The notes under the pieces are model-generated. The model was not told the origin of the DNA and made no database searches. It worked only from the letters and a program-made list of their open reading frames with translations. Positions 42,910-54,400 of a stretch of DNA of 64,000 nucleotides are shown here, piece by piece; the first letter of the stretch is position 1; each line of letters opens with the position of its first letter. The stretch spans positions 22,948,085 to 23,012,084 of the forward strand of contig CM041546.1 of NCBI GenBank assembly GCA_023238725.1, in the 5' to 3' direction. Origin of the DNA: Scortum barcoo. Taxonomy: Eukaryota; Chordata; Actinopteri; Centrarchiformes; Terapontidae. The translations under genes were made by a program, and so were the position numbers.

Positions 42910-44982
42910 AAAAGTCCTCAGTGCTCAACACCTGCCCACAGACAGACAGACAGACAGACCTCATTCAGAGCTCAGTGCGCCGCTTGGTTAAACTCTTCCC
43001 CCCCACCCGATCATTATTAGCTTTTCATTTACCTTTCTCGTCGTGCGTGGGAGTGGCCGTGGTGGGGATGTCGTACCACTGGGCCAGAGCGTTGGAGTAC
43101 CAAACACTGAGCTCCTCTCCTGCAGGGATTTCTCTCAGCACGCGGTAGAAAATCTGAAGGCAGACAAAGGGGAAGAGTTACCTCAAGTTACCTCAAGTGT
43201 CCAAAAAGGTTAAATAATCATAATAAAAAGACTCGTGCGGTGTGCTGAAAACTCACCTGTCCGCCAGGTAAGTCCGACACAGCCTCCAGGTTCTGTTCTT
43301 GGCTGTTCCTGGCGGCGCGTATGAATCCGATCCAGTCCGGCACGGGACAGCCGGACTCATCCGCGAACTCCCCCCGGACCAGGCGGACCTGAGCCAACAA
43401 GCACACGGTCAGAACTGCCTGTGCCACTGTGTGACGGTAAATATGAAGCCTGACACCAACAGATAACATGCTGAGGAAACAGCCAGATCAATGAATCACA
43501 CATTAAACACATCTGGCACATTAAACATTTACAAAAAAAAAAAAAAAGCAGCTTTGGTAGTTTTTCTCTCCAAATTTTATTAAGGAATCTCCTTGTTTAT
43601 TATTTCCTTTCTTTATTCATATTTTATTTTGCAGATATCTGCAGTGTCTGCCTGCTTTAATACCTGGAGGTGCTGCGGGCGCGCCTTAATGCGTATTTAT
43701 CCGCTCCGCTGATGCTTTACTAAAGAGAGTGACACGGGGGCCTAATTGAGTTGATATGGGAAACGAATTTGAGGAGTGTCAGAGCGTCTCTAAACTGTTC
43801 AAGGACATTAAAGATCGAAACGCGACATTTGACACAGAGATTGCACCTGATGATCACCGCAGCCCGGGGCCACGCATTTAGACGCATCAATCACAGCGGC
43901 TGACAGCTGCAACAATAACAGGGTGCGGCTGGAGACGCGCTGATGACCCAAAGTCTTCACTCCTGTGCGTGTAAAAATAACTGTTTGAAGGGTTTACTTT
44001 TTATTAAAAGTTTATTTTTATTATTTCATGTCTGATTTTTTTTTTTTTTGTTGTTTGCTCCTCTTTAAAACTTTAGAATATTATTTCACCACCACACTGC
44101 TGTTAATAATCTGCTATTAATAATCTGTTGTTAATAATCTGTTGTTAATAATCCCACTCCCAATAACACGAACGCTCTTTAATGTGAGCTTTTATCCCTG
44201 TTTTCATTATCTTCATTTTTCCTGGCCCCAGGCTGCGGGCCCCGGCCTCGCTGCCATCTTTCTGTGGCCGGATTGCATTAAAATTAAACGGCTCATCGGT
44301 AAACAGGCCCGGCAGGCAGTGAAATGTGCGGGGCTAAGGGCATGAAGTCCCACACAGCGGAGCGGGGCAGGGCCGCCCATTAGGCCGGTTAAGTAGAAGC
44401 ACAGACTGACAAGTCGGCCGCTAATGGAGCGCAATTATTTCCAACCTGACAGGCCAAACCAATTAATAAGGGACGGCCCAATCCAGTCTGACAGTGCAGC
44501 TTTAAAATCCAAAGCAGTGCGCTCATTTTTAAAACTACACTTTTAAATATAAAGGGAAAATAAAACAGTGCGTGTAGGTATTTTGGGGATTTTTTTTTTT
44601 TTTGAAAACTTTTAAAGTAACTAAATTGGCAGTAAATAAACAAATAGAAGTTTATTTTAAATGACTGCAATTCAACCTTTATTTTTAAAGTTCCCCAGTG
44701 CAGCTGATTAACCAGCATCACTTTGAAATATTTCAAAATAAGACGCAATTTTTGGAGGGGCTGCACAGTCAAAATCATCAAAAGTGTAACTTGGAAATAA
44801 ATATAAACTTCTTGTTTTTAAAAGTGTTTGACACTCACCTTCTTCTTGGGTCCAACTTCCTTGCGGTCCGACACGTACTTCCCGAGTTTGAAGATGCCCG
44901 GTACCGGTCCTATCCGGAGCCCGGCCGGGATGCTGCAGTCCGCAAACACACTGACGGTGGTGGACGCCCGGGTGGCTTGCAT
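39446..44982 (-). CDS. prdm13: PR domain zinc finger protein 13 (PRDM13), complete, 4 coding exons
   Basis: Coding exons read on the minus strand: 44839-44982, 43257-43388, 43033-43153 and 39446-40935, all with GT-AG borders and joining in frame to 628 residues. Exons 1-3 encode the PR (SET-like) domain, with stretches such as FKLGKYVSDRKEVGPKKK and WIGFIRAARNSQEQNLEA that match my knowledge of vertebrate PRDM13. The last exon begins with a C2H2 finger (C139, C142, H155, H159), then a long low-complexity linker, then three C2H2 fingers at about 501-581 (CLYCGKLYSRKYGLKIHMRTH, CKVCFRPFG, CDFCGKVLVRR) and an acidic C-terminus with DSDVDVCFTDDQSD. Known role in other vertebrates: nuclear transcriptional regulator acting downstream of Ptf1a in dorsal spinal cord, retinal amacrine cells and cerebellum. 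I chose ATG 44982 because it has G at -3 and aligns with the usual PRDM13 N-terminus; an in-frame ATG lies 8 codons upstream at 45006. Nothing is broken. Confidence 0.95.
40936..43032 (-). promoter_or_regulatory. prdm13 intron 3 with candidate enhancer block (41330-41800)
   Basis: This is the 2.1-kb intron between prdm13 coding exons 3 and 4. The segment 41330-41800 is a high-complexity block with balanced base composition, unlike the AT-rich, repeat-laden rest of the intron. It contains AATGGCGCC (YY1-like), CANNTG E-boxes (CATCTG, CAGCTG) and TAAT/ATTA homeodomain cores packed closely. That is how conserved vertebrate developmental enhancers usually look. Conservation has not been tested. 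The right part of the intron carries (ATT)n and (ACAG)n microsatellites (42851-42959). Confidence 0.35.
42851..42959. repeat. (ATT)n and (ACAG)n microsatellites
   Basis: About 19 ATT units at 42851-42909, then five ACAG units at 42938-42959. Both are in prdm13 intron 3, within 200 bases of the donor of exon 3. An apparent poly-tyrosine reading frame across them is an artefact of the repeat. Confidence 0.95.
43389..44838 (-). promoter_or_regulatory. prdm13 intron 1 with candidate regulatory blocks
   Basis: This is the 1.45-kb intron between coding exons 1 and 2. Two blocks, about 43670-43950 and 44210-44510, are GC-balanced and high in complexity. They contain CCTAATTG, CAATTA, AACCAATTAATAAG and GACAGCTGC-type sites, while the sequence between them is poly-T rich and holds a four-copy 14-bp repeat. 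Intronic enhancers near the 5' end are common for developmental regulators, so a regulatory role is plausible. This is inference from sequence texture only. Confidence 0.3.
44097..44152. repeat. Four-copy 14-bp tandem array with a homeodomain-like core
   Basis: Four contiguous 14-bp units at 44097, 44111, 44125 and 44139. The unit reads CTGTTGTTAATAAT with one or two changes in the first two copies. Each unit carries TTAATAAT, a TAAT-type homeodomain core. The array lies in prdm13 intron 1, between the two candidate regulatory blocks. Confidence 0.85.
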
Positions 44983-45954
44983 GGCGCGGGGTGAGATCAG
45001 AACCATGAAGACTGATGGAGACCGAGTGGGAGAGTGCAGGGAAGGAGGAAGAAGAGGAGGAGGAGGAGGAGGAAGGAGGAGGATTGAGAGGATGAGGACC
45101 GGCCGATATCCGCCCTCAAAGTGACGCGGTGGCGTTATGCTCTCCGGCTTTTCTAGTGATGGTGCAGGCAAGGTACCCCCCCATCCCACTCCTCCTCCTT
45201 CCTCCTCCTCCCTCCTCCTGCACACCCCTCACCCCTCCCGACCTCTCCGGGATGCAAGTGTGTGTGGCAAAGGGGGTTGGGGGGGTGGGGGGGTGCAGAG
45301 AGGTGATGCTGTGCTATAAGGTAGTTTAAAGGGGGAAGAGGAGGGGAGAGTGGTCCTGAGTTTGCAGCAGCAGCCAGTAAGAGTGTGTGTGCATGTGTGT
45401 GTGTGTGTGTGTGAGAGCGAGTGTGAGAGAGTTGGGCTCTCCCAGCAGCTGTGAGGAGAGGGAAAACGGGCCTGCCTGGTCACATGGAGACTTTCCCTCA
45501 CCCCGCCGTATAATGAATTGCTCCGAAACGGTCAAGAGACACAAAGAGCCAGGCGACCTTCCCATCCCCAAAATCCAATTTGTCAAGGGCAGAGAAAAGA
45601 GGCTGCAGAATCAAAGGTCCGGAGAGACCATTAATCCTCAGCATGTGGCTTTGTCCTCCAGACAGTTCCGATATTTTAAATGACAAATCCACTGTATAAT
45701 TTATCCATAAATCCTCACCCTTTTCCATTCTTCCCTTTCAAGCCAGGTTTTGGAAATCAGTGGCTACTTTAAATCTACTTGGCTGGCATTCTTCGGGCTT
45801 TATACACTTCAAAGCGCTTTATTCTGCCTCCTCCTTTGTGTCCTTAGTGTAACAAAGGGAGCAGGAAAGTTTAGAGGACTTGTTAACTTCTATTGACTCT
45901 CGGCGTGTGCCGGGTGGAGATCAGGCAGGTACTGAAAGGGGAGAACCACCAGCA

Positions 45955-45956
<2 letters not shown>

Positions 45957-45991
<35 letters not shown>
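45957..45991. repeat. (GA)n microsatellite
   Basis: About 17 GA units roughly 1 kb upstream of the prdm13 start. A complementary (CT)n run lies at 47297-47329, so the two could pair as an inverted repeat about 1.3 kb apart. Confidence 0.9.
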
Positions 45992-45993
<2 letters not shown>

Positions 45994-47296
45994 CAAGAAA
46001 ATAACCATCACCATCTTCCCAACGCACACACACTTGTGGTTTTCCTGTCTTCCTCATTCAGTCTGCTGCATCTGTGCAAGCGCGAGAGAAAAAATACAGT
46101 AAGATGACTAGTTGCGTGATATTTTTGGTAATAATTACATTATTTTACCTTATATGGCAGGTACATTTACATATGAATTTTACTGAAGATATGTTGGTTT
46201 ATATTGATTTTCTGATGTTGCTCAGTATTAAAATTAATGATAAAATTGGAGCCATACAAATATCACAATATTACACATAGTAATGATCTTTACGGGGATT
46301 TAAAGTAAATTCTGAAAATATTAAAGGAATATCAGAAATAAAATATTTCAATATATTTATTTGATGTGGTCATTTTATACTCAAGGCTCTAAATCACTTA
46401 AAGACTAACGGATTGATTTAAAGTGTTTAAATGATCGTCTTGAATGTCTAAAAAAAAAAATGAAATGAAATGAAATGAAAACGTGCATTTTAAACACTCA
46501 TGCAGCTCTGTTTGTTCAGAGGATCCAATCGGTTTTGAAATGGTTCGTGTCGTTTAAAGAGAGAGACGTTTTTCAGAGTGATTAACTGATCCTGAAGGTT
46601 ATCTGAAAAAAAATAAAAATGACCACTTAATATAGAGATACACGTTTTTCACTGTGCAGCTTAAGAAAAAAATAATGACAGTCAAATTTAACATTTAACT
46701 AAAAGAAACGTGATGGATTTATGGTGCCATCAGCTGATCTGTGACCCCATTAAGATCATCATAGACCTAAAATTATAATATATTACTCGAGACCACGTGA
46801 CTCCGATAACAAAAGACCTAAATGAGTGAGTCAGCCGCTGGTTGGTAAACAACATTCACTCGTTTAATTAATGCAGTGGATGAGGCTGACTGTGAGTGAG
46901 CAGGAGAGGGAGCCTCCAACATGTGGCCGTGCAGCAGGTTGTTTAAAGTGGCTGGAGCTCTCTGAAGGCGAGCCTGACCGGAGGACACCGACGGGAACCT
47001 GTCAGAGACCACGGTGGACCTTTGACCTCTGACCGCGGACCAATCATCTGAATCGTGACGAGCTGCTGAGCCTCCTGGAACAAATTTAACATGGACAGGT
47101 GAAATGTCCGGGAGAGAGGTTTTATTGCAGTGCTATGATCTTAAGATTGAATCAAATAAAGAATAAAACAATAAACCACAGGTCAGTCCGAGTCAGTGCT
47201 TTCAGTCATTTCACTTTTACTCTCTCTGGCTTTTGTTGACATCGAAACATTTCAGGCAGTATAATAAAACTGCAGTAAATAAACTATACACATTAA

Positions 47297-47332
<36 letters not shown>

Positions 47333-48689
47333 CTCCTCCACAGTCAAAGAGCCCGAGCGACACGCGAACAATCTCATCAATGGGCGCAATGTTTGCGCCT
47401 GGCTGTGCGGAGCGGTTATTTATTAACGCCTCGGCATTTGCGGCTGGTTCCCATCCACCCCTGCGCCGCTCCAAAGCCCCGCACCTCTCCACACTCAAAT
47501 TAATTATTGTCTCCGAGGAGGAGGGGGAGGAGGCGGAGGAGGAGGTAAAATAAAAAATAAAAAGGGGGCGAAGACGTTTCCTTTCTGTTTGCGGACAAGT
47601 CGCAGGCTGACTCCCCGCTCCGCTGTGCGCTCCGGAGCCCTGACGAGCGCTCAAAAGGCTCAGTGTCAGAGAGAAAGCAGGGCCGGGAGCAAATGGGATG
47701 GAAAATTAAATGAAATTAAATGGCTTGACCGGCGGCATTGTTCCTCCTCCTCCTTTGAAAGAAAAAGACACATTAATTACATGGTCGGATCTTTATTCTG
47801 GGACAATATTGCGGAGTCGATCAACAGCATTCCGCAAGTGCGCTCCTCTCAAACGAAGCCCGCATCTCTTCAATAAACGTAAATAACGAGCTGAGAAGAA
47901 TCAGGGAGAGCTGGGAGAGGAGGGAGACGGGTTTATGGGCGGCTCTGCCCGGCTCTTGCCAGCCTTTTTTTTGGTGGGGGGGATTTTAACAGTCTAAACG
48001 GTGGGGCTCTGATTTAACTGGTTGGCCATTAATGAGCCATGAATATAGAGGAACAACCTGTCTGCAAAGCAACGCGGTAAATACAGAGAGCAATGCCCCA
48101 CCAGGGATCTCCATTCATGCGCCCTGACTATACTTCAGGGGTGCCAAGGGTTCACCACCACCTCTCCTGGACTGGTTTCAATGGCCTACCATTTAAGACC
48201 CCTCCGAGCTCAGAAGAAAACACATTTTTTATGTCGACCCATAAACTTTGTTTGGGTCTATTCATGGAGAGCCCAATCATTGTCCCACTTAGCAATGTGG
48301 CCTATTTCTCACAGATTCCCACGTCTTGGAAATGACTTTGTGTTTGTCTACATTCATTTATTTCTCCCCACCTTCATCACCTCTCACATTCATTTGGTCA
48401 CACTTCTTTTAATTGAAAATAAAAAAAAAAAGTTAAATCCCCCAAGCTTTTTTTGGTTTTCAGGACAGGCTGAACTCTGTCCTGCGAAAGAAGCACAACT
48501 TCTTATTATTCCTTTCAGATGTGAGGCGGCTCTCAGACAAAGAGAAAAGCTTTGGACAGGCCTGTTCATCTTATTCCTCTGCTCTCTTTTTCTTTTCTTC
48601 AAACCAGCCCATCTCACGTTTAAAGGTGTTTTAACTTCGGGAGAAACCTGGGGAAAGACGCAGGCTGCACCGGGGGCAGACCAGCTGCC

Positions 48690-49290
48690 TTGGTGCGGGT
48701 GGGACATTAGCGACGCGTTTGAATAGTAATTATGCTTGTATGGGACTCCCACCAGATGACATGATTGGGATTTTAACCCAGACTGATATTCAAATTCGCA
48801 TTAGAGAGGAGCCGAGTAAACGGCACCTGATTGAGCGCTGCTCATGCGTGATTTCATTCACGATGCCTCCTTTCCTTTCTCCCCTCCAAGTGGGCTGCAC
48901 CGTTTCGGTATTCAAAGTCTCTACAAAGTCTTCTGCGCCGGGCTTTTTTATTTTTTCTCCAGGCCACATTTCCCCGACTTAAAAACGCACTTTGTCTCGC
49001 ATGAGGGCCCGCGGATAAAGGCGTGTGAAGTTGCGTGAATTGATATGTTTCGGTGTACCTTATAAATTCATACCTTTTCTCACTCGAGCGCCTCAGAAAG
49101 AGCGTGTCACTCAGGCCGATTCTCTCTGCTGTCCAACGCATTTAGCAGGAGATCTATTTGAGGAGTTCATTCCTAGGCAAATGTATGCAGGCCGGCCTCT
49201 GCGTGAATGGAGCAGCGTGTCAGCCGACCCTAATTGGGATTTAGCCACCCAAAGCATATGCACAAAGTGACAGAGAATCACAGGTTTCAA
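48690..49290. promoter_or_regulatory. Candidate conserved regulatory block upstream of prdm13
   Basis: A 600-bp high-complexity segment 3.7-4.3 kb upstream of the prdm13 start. It is rich in homeodomain cores (AGTAATTATG, CTAATTGGGATTTAG) and has a CACCTG E-box. GGGATTTA next to TAATTG resembles a K50 paired-type (OTX/CRX-like) site beside a TAAT core. In humans, non-coding changes upstream of PRDM13 cause North Carolina macular dystrophy, so an upstream retinal element is expected in this position. Homology to that element is not shown here. Confidence 0.3.
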
Positions 49291-49614
49291 AGAAAGTCGC
49301 AACTTTTGCCCTCCTATAAGGCGCTCTCTGCCTCGGCTCAGAGCAAAACTGCATTTTCCTTGTAGGATGGAGGTTAGTGACCCAGTTGGCTGCAAACTAA
49401 AAGCGTGAGCAAAACAACTAGAATAGCAAAGAGCGTCTTTAAAGACGTGCAACCTTGACTGGCCTGTATGTTTGAATAAGGACAGATATTTTAGCAGAAG
49501 TCATGTCATGGTTATTATCTGAACAAACTCCTCGCCTTTTCTTTTTCACTTTAACCATGAAAGTGCACCATTTCCAAACAGTTTGATAGTGAACATTTTT
49601 CAGTAATCAAGCAT

Positions 49615-49615
<1 letters not shown>

Positions 49616-49660
<45 letters not shown>

Positions 49661-49936
49661 AATTTCAATTATAGCCTGATGATAATTTGCGTCTAAGTCT
49701 GCCCAGTAATGCTTAATAAAAACGTTGGCTGATTCCTAAGGATTTACTCTTTCAACAAATCACCGTTTGTGTCTGATTATGTAATTTCATTTTAATTTTT
49801 TAATTTAATTCAACTTAAAATTAAATTCCATTTAATTCAACACTCGTCTTTTCAAATGCGCCAGTTTATTTCCTGTAAAAACGAAGGACCATGGAGAGCT
49901 CCGCACTCCACACACACTCACTCTCGCTTGTCTGTT

Positions 49937-50014
<78 letters not shown>

Positions 50015-50024
50015 TAATAATAAT
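49616..50024. repeat. (AAT)n and (AT)n/(AAT)n microsatellites
   Basis: (AAT)n at 49616-49659 and about 35 AT units at 49939-50008 followed by a short (AAT)n to 50024. Both lie between prdm13 and the filament gene. Confidence 0.95.
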
Positions 50025-51232
50025 TCGTTCTAACAAAAATAATCTAATGATATGAGCGTCTCCAGGCTGCTCATTATATCTCTGATTGACAGTTCTAGGT
50101 TTAAACTAATTGTCTCCTACATGTTCGGGTGGGATGAGCTTGTGGAAATGATGTCCGAGAGAAATATTGATTATTTCAACATGAAGTCTCCGCATAGTCA
50201 TCATAAAGATGATTTCCAAAGATCAGATGAGGGCTTTAAATACAGTCAGATGCTGATATGAGAGAGGAGGATTGGGACAATTTCTTGCCTTTTTTGGTTT
50301 TTCTCCTCTTTCAATGGTTTGTTAATTGAAAACAGTCTGACCGTATAAAATGTGAGTAAATACCCGTTTTTATGCAAATTTAACCACATCACTTATTCAG
50401 ACATTTAGCGATTTTCTTGAGTGGGAAATGCAGTGTTTTTTTGTTTTTTTTGCACACATCAGAGCAGAGAGACAGACAGCAGAGAGTTAATTCAACACAT
50501 ACAGTCCAAAATTTTGTCTCATCATATTTGAACCCATAAACATTTAAATGTATGATTTATTTTGCATTACTATGATAATTCCCATCTTCAGAACATTTTG
50601 GGTTCCACTACAAGGAAGCATTCCATTGTGAAATAATATTTGTTTTTTTATCTTTAGTTGACTTTAGTGGAATGTGTGCTATTATAATAATGATGGCTCA
50701 GTTGTGTTATTTCTGCCATAATAACGCTGGTCCTTTTCCTATATTTTGTTGCAGTTTTTGTCATAAGATTGGTGTGTTGCATGTCTCTGCTCTCAGCCCC
50801 TGAGCAGGATACTGAGCGTGTTTGGCATCTGCTTGGCCAGATCCAATCGCTCCCAATCAGCAGCAGGAGGAAAAGGTGTGGATGTGGATGGAATGAGGAC
50901 AGGAAACGGCTGTGTGCCATCACTTCACTGCAGGATAAAATTTGACTGATGGATTCCTCAGCCCTCCAGAAAGCGCGACCGCCTCGACCCTCAGGTGACT
51001 CTATCGCTCTGTCTGTTTTGCTGTTCCCTCACTACTTCCTTTCCCTTTTTTCACTCTTTATCCTTTAAGCCAAAGCAATGGAAATAAGCAACATTTCTTT
51101 CATTTGAGCAAAAACCAGCATTTCATGAAAATAGTATTGGATAACATTCTGTGTCCTTATAAGTCACCTCAAACAGAAATACTGAAAAGGATATCAACGA
51201 AAAAAATGACAAGGTAATTGAATGCTGATAGC

Positions 51233-51489
51233 TTTATTTGCAGCAAGTAGAAAAAAGGGGGGAGTGTAAGGCACACAAAAGTTTAGAGGCCATGTTGAGT
51301 GTTCCTAGTGAGGCATATTTAAACTCTATAAGGTGAAGGTTTCATTCTGTAGCAAAGGGTCAGTCATGGTGTTCTTGTCCAGGGCAAAGGGCAAAGGTCA
51401 GTGCCCAGACATGTGGTTTGGTCAGTGCAAAGCTCAGAGGGGCGTGGAGGTTTAAGGGCGAGAAGAGGTCACTTGGGAATTTGTGCTGC
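51233..51489 (-). terminator. 3' UTR and poly(A) signal of the filament gene
   Basis: A minus-strand AATAAA can be read at 51233-51238, about 250 bases after the filament stop codon at 51490. A 3' UTR of that length is ordinary. No other gene lies in between. Confidence 0.6.
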
Positions 51490-54400
51490 TCACTCTTCAT
51501 CAGACTCATTTGCTGCACCGGTGATGGTGTAGGTTTGTTCCTGGTGATCCATCTCCAGCACGTCATCCTCATTTTTGACCGTTCTGTAGGGGAGGAAAGA
51601 AGACAGTAAAGGCTGAAGTAACCAAAAGAAGCTTGTGGCAATTGTTAAAAAGGATGGATGTCTAGGCAGCTGTATGCTGGCCTTATTCATCACCATAAAG
51701 CAGGTTAAGACACATTGTTGTTTCTTAGTAAAAGAAACTATGTTTAAGAGAAATAGAAAAGATACCTGATGGTACCTTTACCTAATGAGCACCGTTCTTC
51801 TCTCCGTCAGCTCCACAGCCTGCTCTGCATAGCCATCAGCGTTGGCGTCATATCCATCGGATCCATATCCCATTCCAGCACCACCGGTGTCAACCATTCC
51901 ACCATCAATCTTCCCCTTTCCACCAACGCCTGCCAGCACTCCCATATCGCCTCCACCCACACCCTCAGGTCCTCCACTGCTTGCAGTTCCACTACTCATT
52001 CCAGCAGGACCCATTCCACGATCTTTACCGCCATTCCTATCTACACCTCCACCAATTCCATCACCTGTGCCTCCACCAACGCCTCCATGTCCTCCACTGA
52101 ACCCCGTGCCAGTGCCACCCATACCACCTGAACCTGTAGTAGCACCAGCTGCACCTATTCCAACACCACCAACACCACTGTCACCCGTGCCTCCAGCGCC
52201 GAATCCCAAATTTCCACCAGCGCCAGTACCAGTGCCCACACCTCCAGCACCAGCATCAAAGCTTCCAGCACCCAAACCACCAGCACCAGAGCCAACACCA
52301 CTGATTCCTTCCGCACCCACTCCTCCACTGCCTCCACCAGTACCTACCCCTGCAGCACCAGCTCCTACACCCACACGCCCAGCAGCCAATCCATGACCAC
52401 CACCAATGTCTGCTCCACCTACTCTACCAGCAGGACCCTCACTGTCATCCAGGCCACCAGCACCCATTCTTCCACCCACTCCTCTAGCACCACTGCCTGG
52501 ACCCGCCCCCATGCCTCCACCTATTCCTACTCCACCACTCATGCCTCCAGCACCTCCACCCATACCTCCTCCACTGAAACTCATCCCAGAACCAATGGCA
52601 CTCATACTACAGCTGGTTAGAGACAGGGTTTGCATCATGCCAGAGAGACGCAGATCCTCTCCTTCAATAAGTTTTCTGTAAGAAAAAAATGAATATTTAA
52701 AAACTTTTGTTTACATTGATTTGTATATATTTCATGCACTAAACCTATTTTCAAATTATATTTCCCTCACCTGTATGTTGTAATCTCAATTTCCAGAGAC
52801 ATCTTGACATTCAGGAGGTCCTGGTACTCGCGCAGGTGCAGCGCAATTTTCTCCTTGGTGGATTTCAGCTCCAGCTGCAGGGCCTCAATCCGAGCCTGTT
52901 AGGTTAACAGAGCCATGAAATTATTGTATGAAAGAATTATTGTGGTAGCTTTGTGTCTGCTTGTATGAATGTAAGTGCATGTCTTCACAATTGACTCTGG
53001 TATGACCAGGTGTGGACCCTGGGCCTACATGAGCCTGCATTTACCTGCAGGTCTTCCTGTTCCTTCTTGTGCTTTTCTTGTATCTCACGGATCTGTGCCT
53101 CAAGAGCTTCATTTCTGGTCCTCAGGCTATCCAAGTCGCGTTCTTTGCTTTGAATCTGGAGATTTTTTTCATGTGATGCTAGTCATTATGGTCAGAACAA
53201 GCTGACTGCCATGTATATTGACTGCCATCCTTATTTATTAATTTCAACCTTTGATACTCACATCTTTTTTGGCACCTGCTATTTCTTCTCTAATTCCTCG
53301 AACCCTATCCACATGCCTTGATGTCTTACTGGTTAGATCTTCAAACTTGTTTTTATACCATGAATCCATCTCCTAAAAACAAAGGATGAAAATCACACAT
53401 GCAGTTGATTTGAAAAGCAGAGAACTGTAAATTAGACAGCGCTGACATGTGATTATTTTTTACCTGGAGATTTTTGGCTGCAATGTCATCATACTGGGTC
53501 TGAATTTGTTTCATTGCAGCTGCCAGGTCAGGGAGGTCAAATGTGCTCTGAGCTGAGACATGAGCTGCATAGATCTGTTTCATGAGCTCATCAATTTCCT
53601 GAAATAAAAGAAAACTTTAGTAAATAAGAAAATGAGAGCCAACCTTAATATAACATTCTTATGTGAAGATGTTATCCACCTGTTGATGGACCCGTTTTAG
53701 GAATTCAATTTCAACTTCCAGCTGCTCCAACTTCTTCTCCAAGGCAATGCGTGAGGAGGTGGCTTTGTCAACATCCTGAAGAACACACACCATTATTATC
53801 ACTGAGGTTTGGAACTGTAAATTAATTTGATGATGAGGGAGATACTGGCTAATTAAATGTAACCTACTGGACGGAAGGCTTCAATGTCTAACTCAGCCTT
53901 CCTCCTCAGCTCCACTGCCTCCTCATACTTGATTTTGATTGCCTGTAGTTGAGCAGCTGTGGACTCCTTAGCCGCCAAGGAAATGTCCTGAAAACCAAGA
54001 TGCCAGAAGTAATGTGGTCATCTATTAGATTTGGAGGTGTGTGCAAGGGTGTGTGCAAAATGTAGATCAGCCTCTTTTGCATTTTATATCTTAACCTCAT
54101 TCCTGTGTGTGTGTGTGTGTGTGTGTCAGCAAATGCATAATCAAGCCATTTCATCTGTGCATAAATCATAGCTGAAGACAGCTGTACTCCGTGGCACCTT
54201 AACACACTGAGGCACCTCTCCATTTGCCTGCCAGGAATAAGCCTGTTACCAGGTAAAGAACCTTGAAAACACCAAGTTGACGTCTCGTTGCTTGGATGGT
54301 TTCTCTACAGCTCAGTGAGGTGTAAAACTCGCCGGAAACAAAGAATTCTGTCTTTATGCTCTACTGAACACCTGAAATGTAAAAAAAGAAATGGAGGCGA

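Larger units (their letters stand above)
44983..51232. other. Non-coding interval upstream of prdm13
   Basis: About 6 kb between the prdm13 start and the 3' end of the filament gene, with no supportable gene. It must hold the prdm13 5' UTR and promoter, although no clear minus-strand TATA box is visible. It contains purine-rich (AGG)n and (GA)n tracts, a (TG)n run (45381-45413), a (CT)n run (47297-47329), an (AAT)n run (49616-49659) and an (AT)n run (49939-50008). Blocks at about 47370-47880, 48000-48180 and 48690-49290 look like conserved regulatory DNA. Confidence 0.5.

Noticed and set aside
42714..43148. 144-residue frame with poly-tyrosine
   Set aside because: Runs through the (ATT)n microsatellite and antisense to prdm13 exon 3.
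51842..52396. 184-residue proline-rich plus-strand reading frame
   Set aside because: It is the reverse complement of glycine codons in the filament tail; GGN repeats leave every frame open. No independent start context or homology.
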